DNA from: Hemicordylus capensis
Lineage: Eukaryota; Chordata; Lepidosauria; Squamata; Cordylidae
DNA length: 64,000 bases
Direction: 5' to 3'
Assembly (NCBI RefSeq): GCF_027244095.1
Contig: NC_069657.1
Location: 144,456,857 to 144,520,856, forward strand
Both the position numbers and the translations under genes were made by a program. The notes below the pieces were generated by a model. It searched no databases, had not been told where the DNA came from, and saw only the letters and a program-made list of their open reading frames with translations. Of the stretch, positions 44,165-54,545 are shown piece after piece. Numbering within the stretch: position 1 is the first letter of the stretch; each line of letters begins with the position of its first letter.

Positions 44165-45885
44165 CTACAAATTAACAAATTGCGAGGGCTAAATGACATC
44201 CACCCAAGGGTTCTGAAGGAACTCAAATGTGAAATTGCAAACCTGCTAGCAAAAGTATGTTAACTTGTCCCTACAATCAGGTTCTGTAGCAGAAAACAGG
44301 AAAGCAGCTGATGAAACTTCGATTTTTTTAAAGGAATCCCAGGGGATCCAGACAGAAGTTAAACAGAAGTTTAAGTTCTGTGCTGGGTAAAGTGATGGAA
44401 AGCATACTTGACACAATTGTTAAATATATAGAAGAACAGGCCTTGCTGAAGGAGTATCAGCATGGTTTCTGCAATGGCAAGTCTTGCCTCACTAACATTT
44501 TGGAGTTTTTTGAGAGTGTCAACAGGCATAATTTTGAGAGTGTCTACAGGATAAAGATTATCTGGTTGACATAGTATACTTAGAGCCAGGTCTCACGATC
44601 TGTGAGACCCGGTTTGGGGAGCTCAGCAGGGAGAGTGGGCTAAGATCGCTCTCCCAGAACATGAGCAGGGCCGGAGCTCTGGGTGGCTGGATTGGCCGCC
44701 CACATGATTGCTGGCTCCGTGATGGAGCCAGCGGGGGCTGGAGAGTTCGGGGGCTGTGTGGCCCCTGGAAGCTCCAGTATGCCCTGTGTGAGCACGCAGG
44801 GCATACTGGGGAGACCCCCAGAGCTGGGAGGCGGCTTTTCGCCTCCCCTCCGGGGGTCTACTCGTGAATAACTGCGGCGCAGAGCCGCACCGCTGCTACT
44901 CATGATAAAAAAACCAGGGTTTTCGGTGTGCTCACTCCGCAAACCCAGTTTTAGGGGCGGGCTACTTGAGCGGGTTACCTGCTCAAGAACCACCGGGCTT
45001 GCAGCCGAGCTCGGTGGTTCTCACGACTGCAGAAAATCGGGCTAGCGGAGGCTAGCCCAATCTTCTGCAATTGTGTGAATAGCCACATTGACTTCTAAAA
45101 AGTTTCATAAGCAAGTGTAAAATGATGTGTATTGGGGCAAAAAACCTCCAACCTCACATATGCACTGATGGGGACTGAGTTGGCAGTGACTGACCAGGAG
45201 AGAGATCTTGGGGTCATGGTGGACATCTCATTGAAAATTTCAACTCAGCTGTGAAAAAGGCAAATTCCATGCTCGGAATCATTAGGAAGATGATTGAAAA
45301 TAAAAATGCTAATATTATAATGCCCTTATACAAATCTATAGTCCAGCCATAGTACTGTGTACAGTTCTCGTCACCGTAGCTTAAGGAGGACATTGTAGAA
45401 CTGGAAAGGGGACAGAAGAAAGAAACCAAGATGATCAGGGGCCTGGAGCACCTTCCTTATAAGGCAATGCTACAGGATCTGAGGCTTTTTAGTCTGGGAA
45501 AGAGGGGACTACAGGGAGACATGATAGAGGTGTATAAAATTATGCATGGTGTAGAGGGAGTGGGAAGAGATAAATTTTCTCCCTCTCTCACAGCTTTAGA
45601 ACCAGGGGTCATCCCATGAAACTGAAGGCCAGGAAATTTAGGTCTAACAAAAGGAAGTACTTTTGTTGTTTACTTTTGTTGAGTACACAGCACATAATTA
45701 ATCTATCTGCAACAGGATGTTGTGATGGCTACTAGCTTGGAGGGCTTTAAAAGGGGCTTAGACAAATTCATGGATGACAGGTCTATCAGTGGCTACTAAT
45801 CTGGTGGCTATAGGCTACCTTCAGCCTCAGAGGCAGGATGCCAGTAAATGCCAGTTGCAGTGGAGCAACAGCAGGAGAGAGGGCA
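44165..45885 (+). mobile_element. CR1 LINE, RT and C-terminal pieces, split by family U element
   Basis: The left part (44165-44560) resembles the start of the CR1 RT: DIHPRVLKELKCEIANLLAK and then VLGKVMESILDTIV, KEYQHGFCNGKSCLTNILEF. After the insertion the right part (45090-45860) carries 'GTELAVTDQERDLGVMVD'-like and 'KMIRGLEHLPYKAMLQDLRL' blocks. The central RT, with its active site, is missing, so more was lost than the insertion alone explains. The terminal 3' UTR is cut at about 45885. Confidence 0.8.
44585..45080 (-). mobile_element. unclassified DNA element (family U), copy 2
   Basis: Same family as 43235-43735, in reverse: 'ccaggtctcacgatctgtga' at the left, 'gctccgtgatggagccagcg' in the middle, and 'atcgggctagcggaggctag' and 'aattgtgtgaatagccac' at the right. 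It is inserted in CR1. Confidence 0.75.
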
Positions 45886-46360
45886 TGCAGGGACACACCT
45901 AGGTGATTTTGGTGCCTGGACCAGCCCTTCTGTGAGGTGCCCCCCCACCCTGCCATGAGGCCCCTGAAACCTACTTTTGGGGGCCTCCTGTGGCAAACCT
46001 ACATGGTGTTTTTTTAAAAAATCAAAGCCGCTGCACAGCCAAGGGGTGGCTGCTGGTGGTGATGGTGGTTAGCTGAGCAGTCCACCTCCTCCCTCCCTCC
46101 CTCCCTCGCTGCAGCAGCAGCCGGGGGAACGGCTGCTGGGCATGCCCTCTCGGCCCAGCAGCTTTAGTGAACTGCAAGGTGCACTTGTGCAGTTCAGAGG
46201 AAGATCATCGCAAGCCCCCTGGCAGCCACCCCTTGGCCACACGGCAGCTTCGATTTTAAAACAACATGAGTTTGCCACAGCGGGCAGGTGCAGAGTGGCT
46301 GTAGTAGGCCCCCCAGACTTTTGAGGCCACAGACCGGTCCCCCAAGGTCTTCTACAAGAT

Positions 46361-46364
<4 letters not shown>
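45886..46364. other. GC-rich unclassified repeat-like stretch
   Basis: Contains (CTCC)n at 46087-46110 and GC-rich sequence whose two halves echo each other ('agccaaggggtggctgc' near 46037 against 'gcagccaccccttggcc' near 46222, an inverted repeat). It is probably a DNA element of unknown type. Confidence 0.4.
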
Positions 46365-46391
<27 letters not shown>

Positions 46392-46680
46392 TTATTAAAA
46401 CTTTTATACCGCCCTTCCAAAAGGCTCAGGGCGGTTTACATTAAAACACCATTAAAATCAATTAATCATTAAAACAAAAATTATAAAACATAAAACAATA
46501 ATTAACAATTAAAAACATCATAAAACAACAATTAAATATTCAGAACTATTTAAAAACAAGTTTTAAAAAGCTGAAAAAGCCTGGCTGAAGAGGTGTGTTT
46601 TCAGATGTTTTCTGAAAATTGCGAGAGATGGGGAGGATCGTATCTCAGCTCGTATCTCAGGATCGTATCTCAGGATCGTA
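46365..46680 (-). mobile_element. L2 LINE 3' end
   Basis: (TTTA)n tail, 'ataccgcccttccaaaaggc', 'gcctggctgaagaggtgtgttttcag', 'gagagatggggaggatcgta'. The right end has three near copies of GGATCGTATCTCA in tandem. Confidence 0.85.
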
Positions 46681-47069
46681 TTTGAAGCTTGCATCTTAAC
46701 CTCATTTGAAGTAGACTGGACTCTTCATCTATCCGCATGGGACATCCAAAAACCTAGAAGGACATATTATGGAATTATAAGTCGCAGAATCTCCCATGCA
46801 CTCACTTTGGTTATTTCAGTAGTGAGGCTGGTTTTGAATATTCATTAAATTAATATTTGTTCTGAATTTATGAGCTTGATATGGATACTTATTGCCTCTT
46901 ATACATACATTGTTTATACTGATATTTTATCTGAGATTCTTTATTAAAGGTTTTCTTTATATGAATTTTATGAATATGAATTATATGAATTTTATATGAA
47001 TTTTCTATTGTTGGTTAGAGGCATTTTATACTCTGATCACTTACAGGCTTTATAGTCTTTTAAGATCCA
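46681..47069. other. AT-rich stretch, no gene recognised
   Basis: Contains short repeats of ATATGAATTTTATA near 46950-47005. Nothing identifiable. Confidence 0.4.
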
Positions 47070-47097
47070 TGAATACTTTTAAATCATAATTTTAAAC

Positions 47098-48486
47098 CCC
47101 TGCTAACTTGGCAAAGAGGCACCTTTTAATGTGGTGATTCTCTTTATTTAGCAGGGGGAGAGTAACTGGCCCTATCCACCCCCAGTACAGTACTTCCAGT
47201 GACTGTTGCTGGTGTCTATCTTATGTACAGATCCCCAGGGATCTGTACGGGGACCGGTGCTTTTTAATTTATTCATAAATGATCTAGAAGCAGGGGTAAG
47301 CAGTGATGTGGCCAGATTTGCAGATGATACCAAACTTTTCTGGGTAGTGAAATGCGAAATGGATTGTGAGCAGCTCCAAAAGGCTCTCTCCAAACTAGGG
47401 GAGTGGGCGACAAAATGGCAAATGCAGTTCAATGTTAGCAAGTGTAAAGTGATACATATTGGGACAAAAAACCCCAACTTCAAGTATACGCTGATGGGAT
47501 CTGAGCTGTCAGTGACGGACCAGGAGAGGGATCTTGGGGTTGTGGTGGGCAGCTCGTTGAAAGTGTCGACTCAATGTGCGGCAGCTGTAAAAAAGGCAAA
47601 TTCCATGCTAGGGATCATTAGAAAGGGGATTGAAAATAAAACAGCTAACATTATAATGCCCTTATACAAAACTATGGTGCAACCACACTTGGAGTACTGC
47701 GTACAATTCTGGTCACCACATCTCAAAAAGGACATTGTTGAACTGGAGAAGGTACAGAAGAGGGCAACCAAGATGATCAGGGGCCTAGAGCACCTTTCTT
47801 ATGAGACAAGACTACAACACCTGGGGCTTTTTAGTTTAGCAAAAAGACGTCTGAGGGGAGACATGATAGAGGTCTATAAAATCATGCATGGCGTGGAGAA
47901 AGTGGAGAGAGAGAGATTCTTTTCCCTTTCACACAACACTAGAACCAGGGGTCACTCCATGAAATTGATTGCCAGGAGGTCTAGGACCAACAAATGGAAG
48001 TACTTTTTTACACAACGCGTGATCCACTTGTGGAACTCTCTGACACAGGATGTGGTGACAGCCAGCAACCTGGATGGCTTTGAGAGGGGTTTGGATGACA
48101 TCATGGAGGAGAGGTCTATCAATGGCTACTAGTCGGAGGGCTGTGGGCCACCTCCAGCCTCAAAGGCAGGATGCCTCTGAGTACCAGTTGCAGGGGAGTA
48201 ATGGCAGGAGAGAGGGCACGCCCTCAACTCCTTTCTGTGGTTTCCAGCAGCATCTGGTGGGCCACTGTGTGAAACAGGATGCTGGACTAGATGGGCCGTG
48301 GGCCTGATCCAGCAGGGCTGTTCTTATGTTCTTATGTTTCTTTTTAGATTGTGAGCCCTCTGGGGACAGGGATCCATCTTATTTATTTATTATTACTCTG
48401 TTTAAACCGCCCTGAGCCATTTTTGGAAGGGCGGTATAGAAATTGAATTAATAAATACAAATAAAATAATAAATAAAATAATAAAT
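47098..48486 (+). mobile_element. L2-type 3' region with a CR1 inserted
   Basis: The left part (47098-47225: 'gctaacttggcaaagaggca', 'gtgactgttgctggtgtcta') and right part (48337-48486: 'agattgtgagccctctgggg', 'gccatttttggaagggcggt') form one L2-type 3' end, as shown by the uninterrupted order seen in reverse at 62330-62930. CTTATG at 47220-47225 and 48331-48336 flanks the CR1. Confidence 0.8.
47226..48336 (+). mobile_element. CR1 LINE, 3' half, well preserved
   Basis: One open frame (to 48132) runs from the central RT to the end of the CR1 protein: GPVLFNLFINDLEAG, the catalytic FADDTKLF (FADD, as usual in CR1), GEWATKWQMQFNVSKCK, YLG-equivalent DQERDLGVVV, then VQPHLEYCVQFWSPHLKKDI and FFTQRVIHLWNSLTQDVV. 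The 3' UTR ends in TTCTTATGTTCTTATG. It is 5' truncated, which is typical of CR1. An open frame of about 300 codons without stops makes this one of the youngest LINE copies in the window. Confidence 0.92.
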
Positions 48487-48556
48487 AATCTTTTAGGCCA
48501 CTATATTATGGTGGGTACTTTTTTCATTCATTAGCACTGGCATATATATAATCTAC

Positions 48557-49405
48557 AGCCACCTAATGGCCCAGCAGGGAAATGACTTGATTATCAAGCC
48601 AGAGGTTGCCGGTTTGAATCCCCACTGGTATGTTTCCCAGACTATGTGTCGGGATGCCATATTACCTGGTTGCTTGGGTGGCCCTGTGGAGTCTGGAGAA
48701 GGATGTGGCATCCCTCCTCTAAGGCTTTCGTTCCATTCAGGGGGCAGTAGGGATGAGAAGGGCCCAGGCTGATCGCATCCCAGTGGGGTTGAGAGGACAA
48801 GGCAGGGAGAGCTGCAGGAAACAGCTCCAGGGAGACAGCTAGATTGGGTGTGGCAGGAAACAGGAAGCAAGGTGAGGAAGGGGGCAGGGCTGGAAGTAGG
48901 CTTTAAGCCCTGTCAGCTCTGCACTGGGGTATTTAAAGACAGGCAGCCAGGAGTTCTCCAGGTGAGGGAGCTGGCTGAATGTAGCAAGCCAGGAGGAGGA
49001 CTCAGGTGACAAGCTAACCTCCTCCCCTGGCTGTTCCTGAAGCTGACCTTTTTGGGGGGTGCTCCAGTCATTCTGGAGTTCAAGAAGGGCTAGGAGCCCA
49101 CCACGTCCCCTGGGAGTCTGACACTATGCATACTTTTAAATCATTATCTTTTAGGCCACTATATTATGGTGGGTCCTTTTTTTTGTTCATTAGCACTGGC
49201 ATATATGAAACTATATGCTATGGACTATGGGACTATGGGAAACACCTATATCAGGCAGAAGCAATATAGGAAGATGCTGAAAGGCATAATCTCATACTGC
49301 GTGGGAGGAGGCAATGGTAAACCCCTCCGGTATTCTACCAAAGATAACCACAGGGCTTTTTGGTCGCCAGGTGTCGAAATCGACTTGACGGCACACTTTA
49401 CTTTA
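48557..49405 (+). mobile_element. tRNA-derived SINE (type C), split into two halves
   Basis: The head half is 48557-48646 ('ccacctaatggcccagcagg', B-box GGTTTGAATCCC) and the tail half 49223-49405 ('gggaaacacctatatcaggc' to 'gtcgaaatcgacttgacggc'). Between them lie a solo LTR and a duplicated flank, see findings. Confidence 0.75.
48647..49123. mobile_element. solo LTR (family unassigned)
   Basis: A 477-bp sequence beginning TGTCGGGATGCC and ending GGGAGTCTGACA, with TG...CA ends and a perfect 5-bp repeat CTATG on both sides (48642-48646 and 49124-49128). A TATA-like GTATTTAAAG lies near 48929-48938. It differs from the copia LTR. No internal region remains, so it is a recombination remnant of an LTR element, family unknown. 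Confidence 0.7.
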
Positions 49406-49409
49406 CTGT

Positions 49410-50210
49410 ATGTGTAGTCTACAGAGTGTATAGAACAAGGCTATAAAAAGGAAAAAGAAAGGAAATGCCTAAATCTACTTACAATTTCTGAAAGATCTAG
49501 CAATGCTTAGAGTTTCCTGCCATTTTTGAGAGTTGTGGAAGATTCTTTCTTGCATATATTTATTCATTTAAAAATACCCTACCTTTCTAGCTAAATATCC
49601 AAGACACTTTAGATTAATAAAAGCATTTAAAACATAAAAATATTTTCCAGCTGAACATGTTTGAACAACACAAATATTGTTTCCTCTAATAGCAAGGAAA
49701 CAGATGAGGATATTAGCTGTTTGGTGCTCCAGAGAATACTTAGTATTATTTACTTGAGGCAACCTGGTATAAATATTCCAACAGCTTCAGACTTTTCAGT
49801 CTTTTCATAATGAGAATAGGGTTGTCAAACCTCCAGAACTGACCTGGAGTTTCCAGAATTCATCATCAATCTCCAGGTGACTATTGAAAGCAATACTGGA
49901 GACGTTAGTGGCTTGATCTTGTGAGAATATGTTGGGGGGAAATATTGGGAGAAAAATCTCCAGGAACTGCTTCAGTCAGAGTTGCAAATTATAAATGAGA
50001 AAGGAAAGAGACATTCTTTTAGGAAGGTGTTTTGAGTATACTTGTAAGGCAAGAATAAACTTCCACTCACTTGAAAGGGCTGAGGGGAGGATTGTTGTGA
50101 GAGGGTTGAAGTTTGGACAATAAAGATGTTTCCCATTACTGGTTATGTGAAGACTGAAGTTATTAGGATTGCATGGTTTATTTGGTTTAATTAATATATT
50201 AATCACTGAA
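49410..50210. other. no gene recognised
   Basis: AT-rich sequence. 49820-49900 ('ctggagtttccagaattcatcatcaatctccag') resembles a dispersed repeat I cannot name. Confidence 0.35.
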
Positions 50211-50214
50211 TAAT

Positions 50215-51065
50215 TAGCCCTGAATGGCTTGGGTCAAGTGCCTTCTTCTATATGATCTCCATTGCACATTGAGGTCTTCTGGAGAGGTCTGTCTCCAGGT
50301 ATCACCGAGATGTCTGGTGGCGACTTGGAACCGGGCCTTCTCTGTAGCCGCTCCTGGAGGTTATTCACAAATCGGGCTAGGGGAGCTTAGCCCAATTTCG
50401 GTGGACCGTGAGAACCACCATTAACCCGCCAAACTGCCCCACTCCTTAAACCGGGTTTGCGGAGCGAGCACTCCGCAAACTCGAGTTTTTTTATTGTGAG
50501 TTGCCACAGCATGGCTCAGCACCACAGCAACTCATGAGGAGACCCCCGACCTGGAGGCTGAAATGCTTGTGCAGGGCATGTTGGAGCTTCCGGGGGCCAC
50601 ACAGCCCCCGAACTCCCCAGCCCCCACTGGCTCAGTGATGGAGCTGGCAGTTGTGTGGGCGGCCACTTTGGCCGCCCAGAGCAGACTGCCTGCTCGTGTG
50701 TGGAGAGAGTGGGCTAAGCCCGCTCTCCCCGCTAACCCTCCCCACGCTCTTCTCACTGATCCTGAGAAGAGCCTCCTGATCTATGGAATGCACTCCTGCC
50801 AGATATCCGCAGTTAGACTTGCTGTTGGCCTCTAGGAGAGCCCTAAAAACTTACTTGTTTGGCCTGGCCTTCCAAGGTTTTTAAATTGTTTTTTAAAGTA
50901 TTTTAATTGGTCTTAAATGGTTCTGAATTGTTTTTATAGTGTTTTAAGCAGTGTATTTTAAATGGTGTTTGTTTTTATGTTTTTAAAATGTGTTGTGCAC
51001 TGCCCAGAGCCTTTGGATGGGGTGGTCTAGAAATGTAGATTATGATGATGATGATATTAATAAGG
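50215..51065 (+). mobile_element. L2-like LINE 3' end with a family U insertion
   Basis: The left part (50215-50357: 'tggcgacttggaaccgggcc') matches the L2-like coding end at 1-120. The right part (50776-51065: 'tctatggaatgcactcctgc', T-rich 3' UTR, 'gcccagagcctttggatggg', a GATGAT tail) completes it. The insertion is the family U element. Confidence 0.7.
50358..50775. mobile_element. unclassified DNA element (family U), copy 3
   Basis: 'gaggttattcacaaatcggg' at the left, 'gtggaccgtgagaaccacca', 'ggagacccccgacctgg', 'ctcagtgatggagctggcag', and the right end 'gatcctgagaagagcctc'. Flanked by TCCTG on both sides or by CTG, depending on how the end is drawn. Confidence 0.7.
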
Positions 51066-51119
51066 GTGGAAATATTAATTAGTGAGGACACATATTAATA
51101 CATGAGGCTGTGAGATAAG

Positions 51120-51220
51120 GAGTGCATATTATTATTATAATTATTATTATTATTATTATTAATAATTGGATTTCTATAGCGCCCTTCCAAAAATGGCTCA
51201 GGGCGGTTTACACAGACATA
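51120..51220 (-). mobile_element. L2 LINE 3' terminus
   Basis: (ATT)n run, then 'atagcgcccttccaaaaatggctcagggcggt', the L2 3' terminal block in reverse; only about 100 bp. Confidence 0.8.
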
Positions 51221-51520
51221 GCAGCTTACCGCATAATGCTAGCAGAATTTCAGCCTTAGTTTGCAAAACAATTGTTCTGAACTTTTCAAAATGCATCCAT
51301 TACTTTCAAATATAACCATCCAATATGTCAACAGCTATATAGGCAGAATTTAATAAGGCTATGTTCTCTTATCCACCAGGAAATGTTTAAATTATACCAA
51401 GTGCAAAATCCACTAAATATAACAGAGCACCACAGATTCAGGACAAAACAAAATCTAAAAAAAATACCTGCAGAGAAAAGAACCCAACACGCAAAGGGCC
51501 AGTTCAGAGGATACCTGTGT

Positions 51521-51826
51521 GGCCCATGCAATTAAAAGGGGGATGTGATGAACATGTGCCTATTGTGACATCTTTTGCAACCTTCAGCATCCTCTCAACC
51601 TGTTCTTTATGGCTTGCAGGGGGCTGTTTGTCCAAAGGACCACTTGAAGAGTGCTCCAAATAAGAGTTTAAACTAGTATTTGGCGGGCATTTAGAGCTGC
51701 CATTTTGACAAACAGCCCCCTCTCCCGCCAAGTGATAGAGAGATGCGCTGGGAGGGCATCAGGATATTGCAAAAGATAACACAATAGGCACATACTTGGT
51801 TCTCCCACTTTTTAATTGCAAGAGCC
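51521..51826. mobile_element. MITE with long terminal inverted repeats
   Basis: The left arm 51521-51582 ('tgcaattaaaagggggatgt', 'catgtgcctattgtgacatcttttgca') mirrors the right arm 51768-51826. A second internal mirror exists ('gggggctgtttgtccaaa' against 'tttgacaaacagccccc'). The superfamily is not clear. Confidence 0.7.
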
Positions 51827-52861
51827 ATTAATATGTATATATATTAATCTTTTTGGGATCCAGTGTGCTATTGTAACAGTTAGTGAAAAAAGACAATATT
51901 GGAAATGGCCTCTCCAAAATATGGGTGACAGTTTTTGTATCTTGAATTTTAAATTATCTCATACTTGGTTCAGTATCTAATCAAGACATTTATATTGAGG
52001 TATTGGTAATGTGTAATGTAGGAAAAATGAAGCTAAATGGCAGATCAATGAGAAACTAAAAACAATTTCATCAGTTGACAACCCTAATTATTATGAACAA
52101 ATAAATCACTGTCAAATATTGGCTGACTGAAGCAGATGAGAAGGAAAGCAAGTATGAGGAAGGGACAAATCCGTACTGTGAAAACTGTGTTTTCAGTTAA
52201 AAAACAAACAAAAGCTCTTTCAAAAGAAACCACCAGAAGTATTTTTACCCAAGTTAGAAAAAAAAAAGCTGCCATGTTTGAATGATATTAAAGTATCTGG
52301 TGGACTTCAGTCTGAGGATGTACAAATGGAACATGATTATTTGCTTCTATACATCTAAAAGATTTCTATTTTTCCAGAGGTTTTGAAAACAGCCATAGAC
52401 TTGCTTCACCACAATGAGAGCTTATAACTAGTGGTAGCTGATCCTCCCTCCAATTTTCACTGTCTCTTTGGCAGGTGGCAAAAATGAGTGACTATGGGGG
52501 GCTTTTCTCAGTTGGAGGGAGAATGAGATTGTCAGGGTTGGAGGGGAGGCTTCCCAGTGGTGGCAGTACTGCTGTATTTTCTGGCCAACATCCTAACAAA
52601 TGAAGTGCTAGAGCTCCTTGAGAAGCACCACAGTAATGTGGATAGGTTCCCAACTAATACAGCACTTGAATTCATGGTGGTAACTGACAACTGCCAGAAG
52701 TCATCTATATCAACTCCAAATAAGTTCCTAAGGGTCATGTGACCCCCAACCCCCGAAACATATTTTTGGGTAACAGAGAGGGCTTCCAGGGGAAGGGCAT
52801 GTCATCCAGATTTAACCCCCTTGTATGAGTGCTTGTGCTGAGGGAGTTAATCCTTCACACA
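51827..52861. other. no host gene recognised; possible old palindromic element at the right
   Basis: Mostly AT-rich. 52420-52790 has weak palindromic structure: 'aagttcctaagggtcatgtg' then 'acccccgaaacatatttttggg', resembling the core of the foldback at 39003-39225. Confidence 0.35.
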
Positions 52862-52866
52862 CAGCA

Positions 52867-53345
52867 TGTTGGAAGTTAAAGGACTTTGCGCTGTCTCTTG
52901 TCTCAGACAGTGGAGGACAGACTAGTAAGTCAGAGGGCTAGAGGGTCAAGACATTGGTCATCCCTTCTCTACTGCTCTGACACTATCCCTTTGGAATGTA
53001 GATTGGTACTCTTAGGGATTAACTTCCTTCCTCCTTCTCTTCCCTATCTGCCCTTCTGCCTTGCAACATGGCAAGCTCCTCTCCCTGCACCATGTGTGCA
53101 GAGAAGATGCAGAATCCATCTGCATCCAGCTAGATAGATAGATTAGAGATCCTAACTCCTCACTTTCCTATCTAGAATGGAGTTCCTTAATAAATGCCTT
53201 ATATATTGATTTGAAACTATGAATTGGCTCCAAGTTACTTTACTCTCAGCATACACGCATGACTAACTAAATTCTGCTGTGTTGTGCCTCTGTGCACTCT
53301 GCTATAATGAGAAAGGGATTCTCTCACCACAGAGAATTTCCAACA
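52867..53345 (+). mobile_element. solo LTR of the copia family
   Basis: A 479-bp LTR beginning TGTTGGAAGTTAAAG and ending GAATTTCCAACA, flanked by a perfect 5-bp duplication CAGCA (52862-52866 and 53346-53350), the length typical of copia. It matches 35335-35723 at both ends and carries an extra internal block. It arose by recombination between the LTRs of a full element, so at least two copia insertions of this family occurred within 25 kb. Confidence 0.92.
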
Positions 53346-53350
53346 CAGCA

Positions 53351-53560
53351 CTAGGGCTTCTCACAGAGTACTAACACTTCATCACTTAGAACGTCATCTT
53401 CTTTCTTTTACAGAAAGCAGTATGTCTCTGTAGGCAGTAGCAGCAGCAGCACCTGAAACACTGCCTCATCTTACCTTTTCAGACCAAACACTTTGCCATA
53501 AATGATGTATAAAATGGAGCAATAATTGACTTTTATGTTTTCTTCCCCCTCTCAAATTAC
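53351..53560. other. OR-4 upstream intron side
   Basis: Pyrimidine-rich run TCTTCCCCCTCTCAAATTACAG ends at the OR-4 coding-exon acceptor (AG at 53561-53562). Confidence 0.7.
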
Positions 53561-53576
53561 AGAGTATTCAGCGCAT

Positions 53577-54500
53577 ATGGATGGGGATAATTGCACTGCA
53601 GTGGTTGAGTTCATTTTCATAGGACTCACAGATAGATCAGATCTTCAGTTCATCCTCTTCATATTCTTCTTGCTGATCTATGTTTTCACGGTGCTAGGAA
53701 ATGTTGGGCTCATTTTAGTAGTGAGGACAGATGCCCGTCTTCAGACACCAATGTATTTCTTTCTCAGCAACCTCTCCTTCCTTGATATGTGCTATTCCAC
53801 CACCATCACCCCCAAGATGCTAGTCAGCTTCTTTGCCCTTAGAAAAACCATCTCATACATTGGCTGTATCACTCAATTGTATTTTTATGCTGGTCTGGCA
53901 ACTACAGAATGTTACCTCTTAGCCATGATGGCCTCTGATCGCTATGTGGCCATTTGTAACCCATTGTTGTATACTGTCGTCGTGTCTCGAAGAGTATGTA
54001 TTTTTCTAGTCTTTGTTTCTTATGTGCTTGGGTTTCTGAACTCAACAATACACACAGCTTTTAGTACAAGATTTTTATTTGGTAACTACAATGTCATCAA
54101 CCACTTTTTCTGTGATGGACCACCATTGATGAAATTGACCTGTTCTGATACGAGCCTCAACCAGATCTTGATTTTTGCTTTTGCTGGATTTAATGAAGTC
54201 ACCACCACATCCATAGTCCTTATATCTTACTGTTGCATCCTCTCGAACATTTTCAGGGTGCGTTCTAATGAAGGCAAGTGCAAAGTCTTCTCCACCTGCA
54301 CCTCACATCTGACTGCTGTCAGTTTGTTCTATGGGACTCTCCTCTTCATGTATTTGCGGCCCAGCTCCAGCTACTCTTTGGAGCAGGATAAAATAGTTGC
54401 AGTATTCTACACAGTGGTTATCCCTTTTTTGAATCCCCTGATCTATAGCTTGAGGAACAAGGATGTGAAGGATGCCTTGAGGAGTCTCATGAGGATGTGA
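53577..54500 (+). CDS. olfactory receptor, class II (OR-4)
   Basis: An intact odorant receptor of 307 aa. Motifs: N5-C-T glycosylation site, G41-N42 in TM1, [13 protein letters not shown] at 58-70, [10 protein letters not shown] at 118-127 (Ser where Tyr is usual), KVFSTCTSH at 236-244, [12 protein letters not shown] at 283-294. Start: the ATG at 53577 lies after a strong splice acceptor (AG at 53561-53562); an upstream ATG at 53535 is on the intron side and is rejected. The ECL2 cysteine usually before the SN/GN-x-INHFFC stretch is absent (G169 in [13 protein letters not shown]), while C179 and C189 remain. The tail after TM7 is short. Of the four receptors it is the most divergent. Confidence 0.95.
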   Translation: MDGDNCTAVVEFIFIGLTDRSDLQFILFIFFLLIYVFTVLGNVGLILVVRTDARLQTPMYFFLSNLSFLDMCYSTTITPKMLVSFFALRKTISYIGCITQLYFYAGLATTECYLLAMMASDRYVAICNPLLYTVVVSRRVCIFLVFVSYVLGFLNSTIHTAFSTRFLFGNYNVINHFFCDGPPLMKLTCSDTSLNQILIFAFAGFNEVTTTSIVLISYCCILSNIFRVRSNEGKCKVFSTCTSHLTAVSLFYGTLLFMYLRPSSSYSLEQDKIVAVFYTVVIPFLNPLIYSLRNKDVKDALRSLMRM

Positions 54501-54545
54501 CCAAGGAGCAAGGATGTGAAGGATGCCATGGAGAGGCTTATGAGT
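54456..54545 (+). repeat. tandem duplication across the OR-4 stop codon
   Basis: 'aggaacaaggatgtgaagga...tgccttgaggagtctcatgagg' (54454-54495) is followed by 'aggagcaaggatgtgaagga...tgccatggagaggcttatgag' (54505-54544). The second copy lies after the stop, so the receptor tail is duplicated in the 3' UTR. Confidence 0.85.

Noticed and set aside
53535-53576. Upstream in-frame ATG for OR-4 (would add 14 residues)
   Set aside because: It lies on the intron side of a strong splice acceptor (AG at 53561-53562); the polypyrimidine tract is itself being translated. ATG at 53577 gives a normal OR N-terminus with a glycosylation site.
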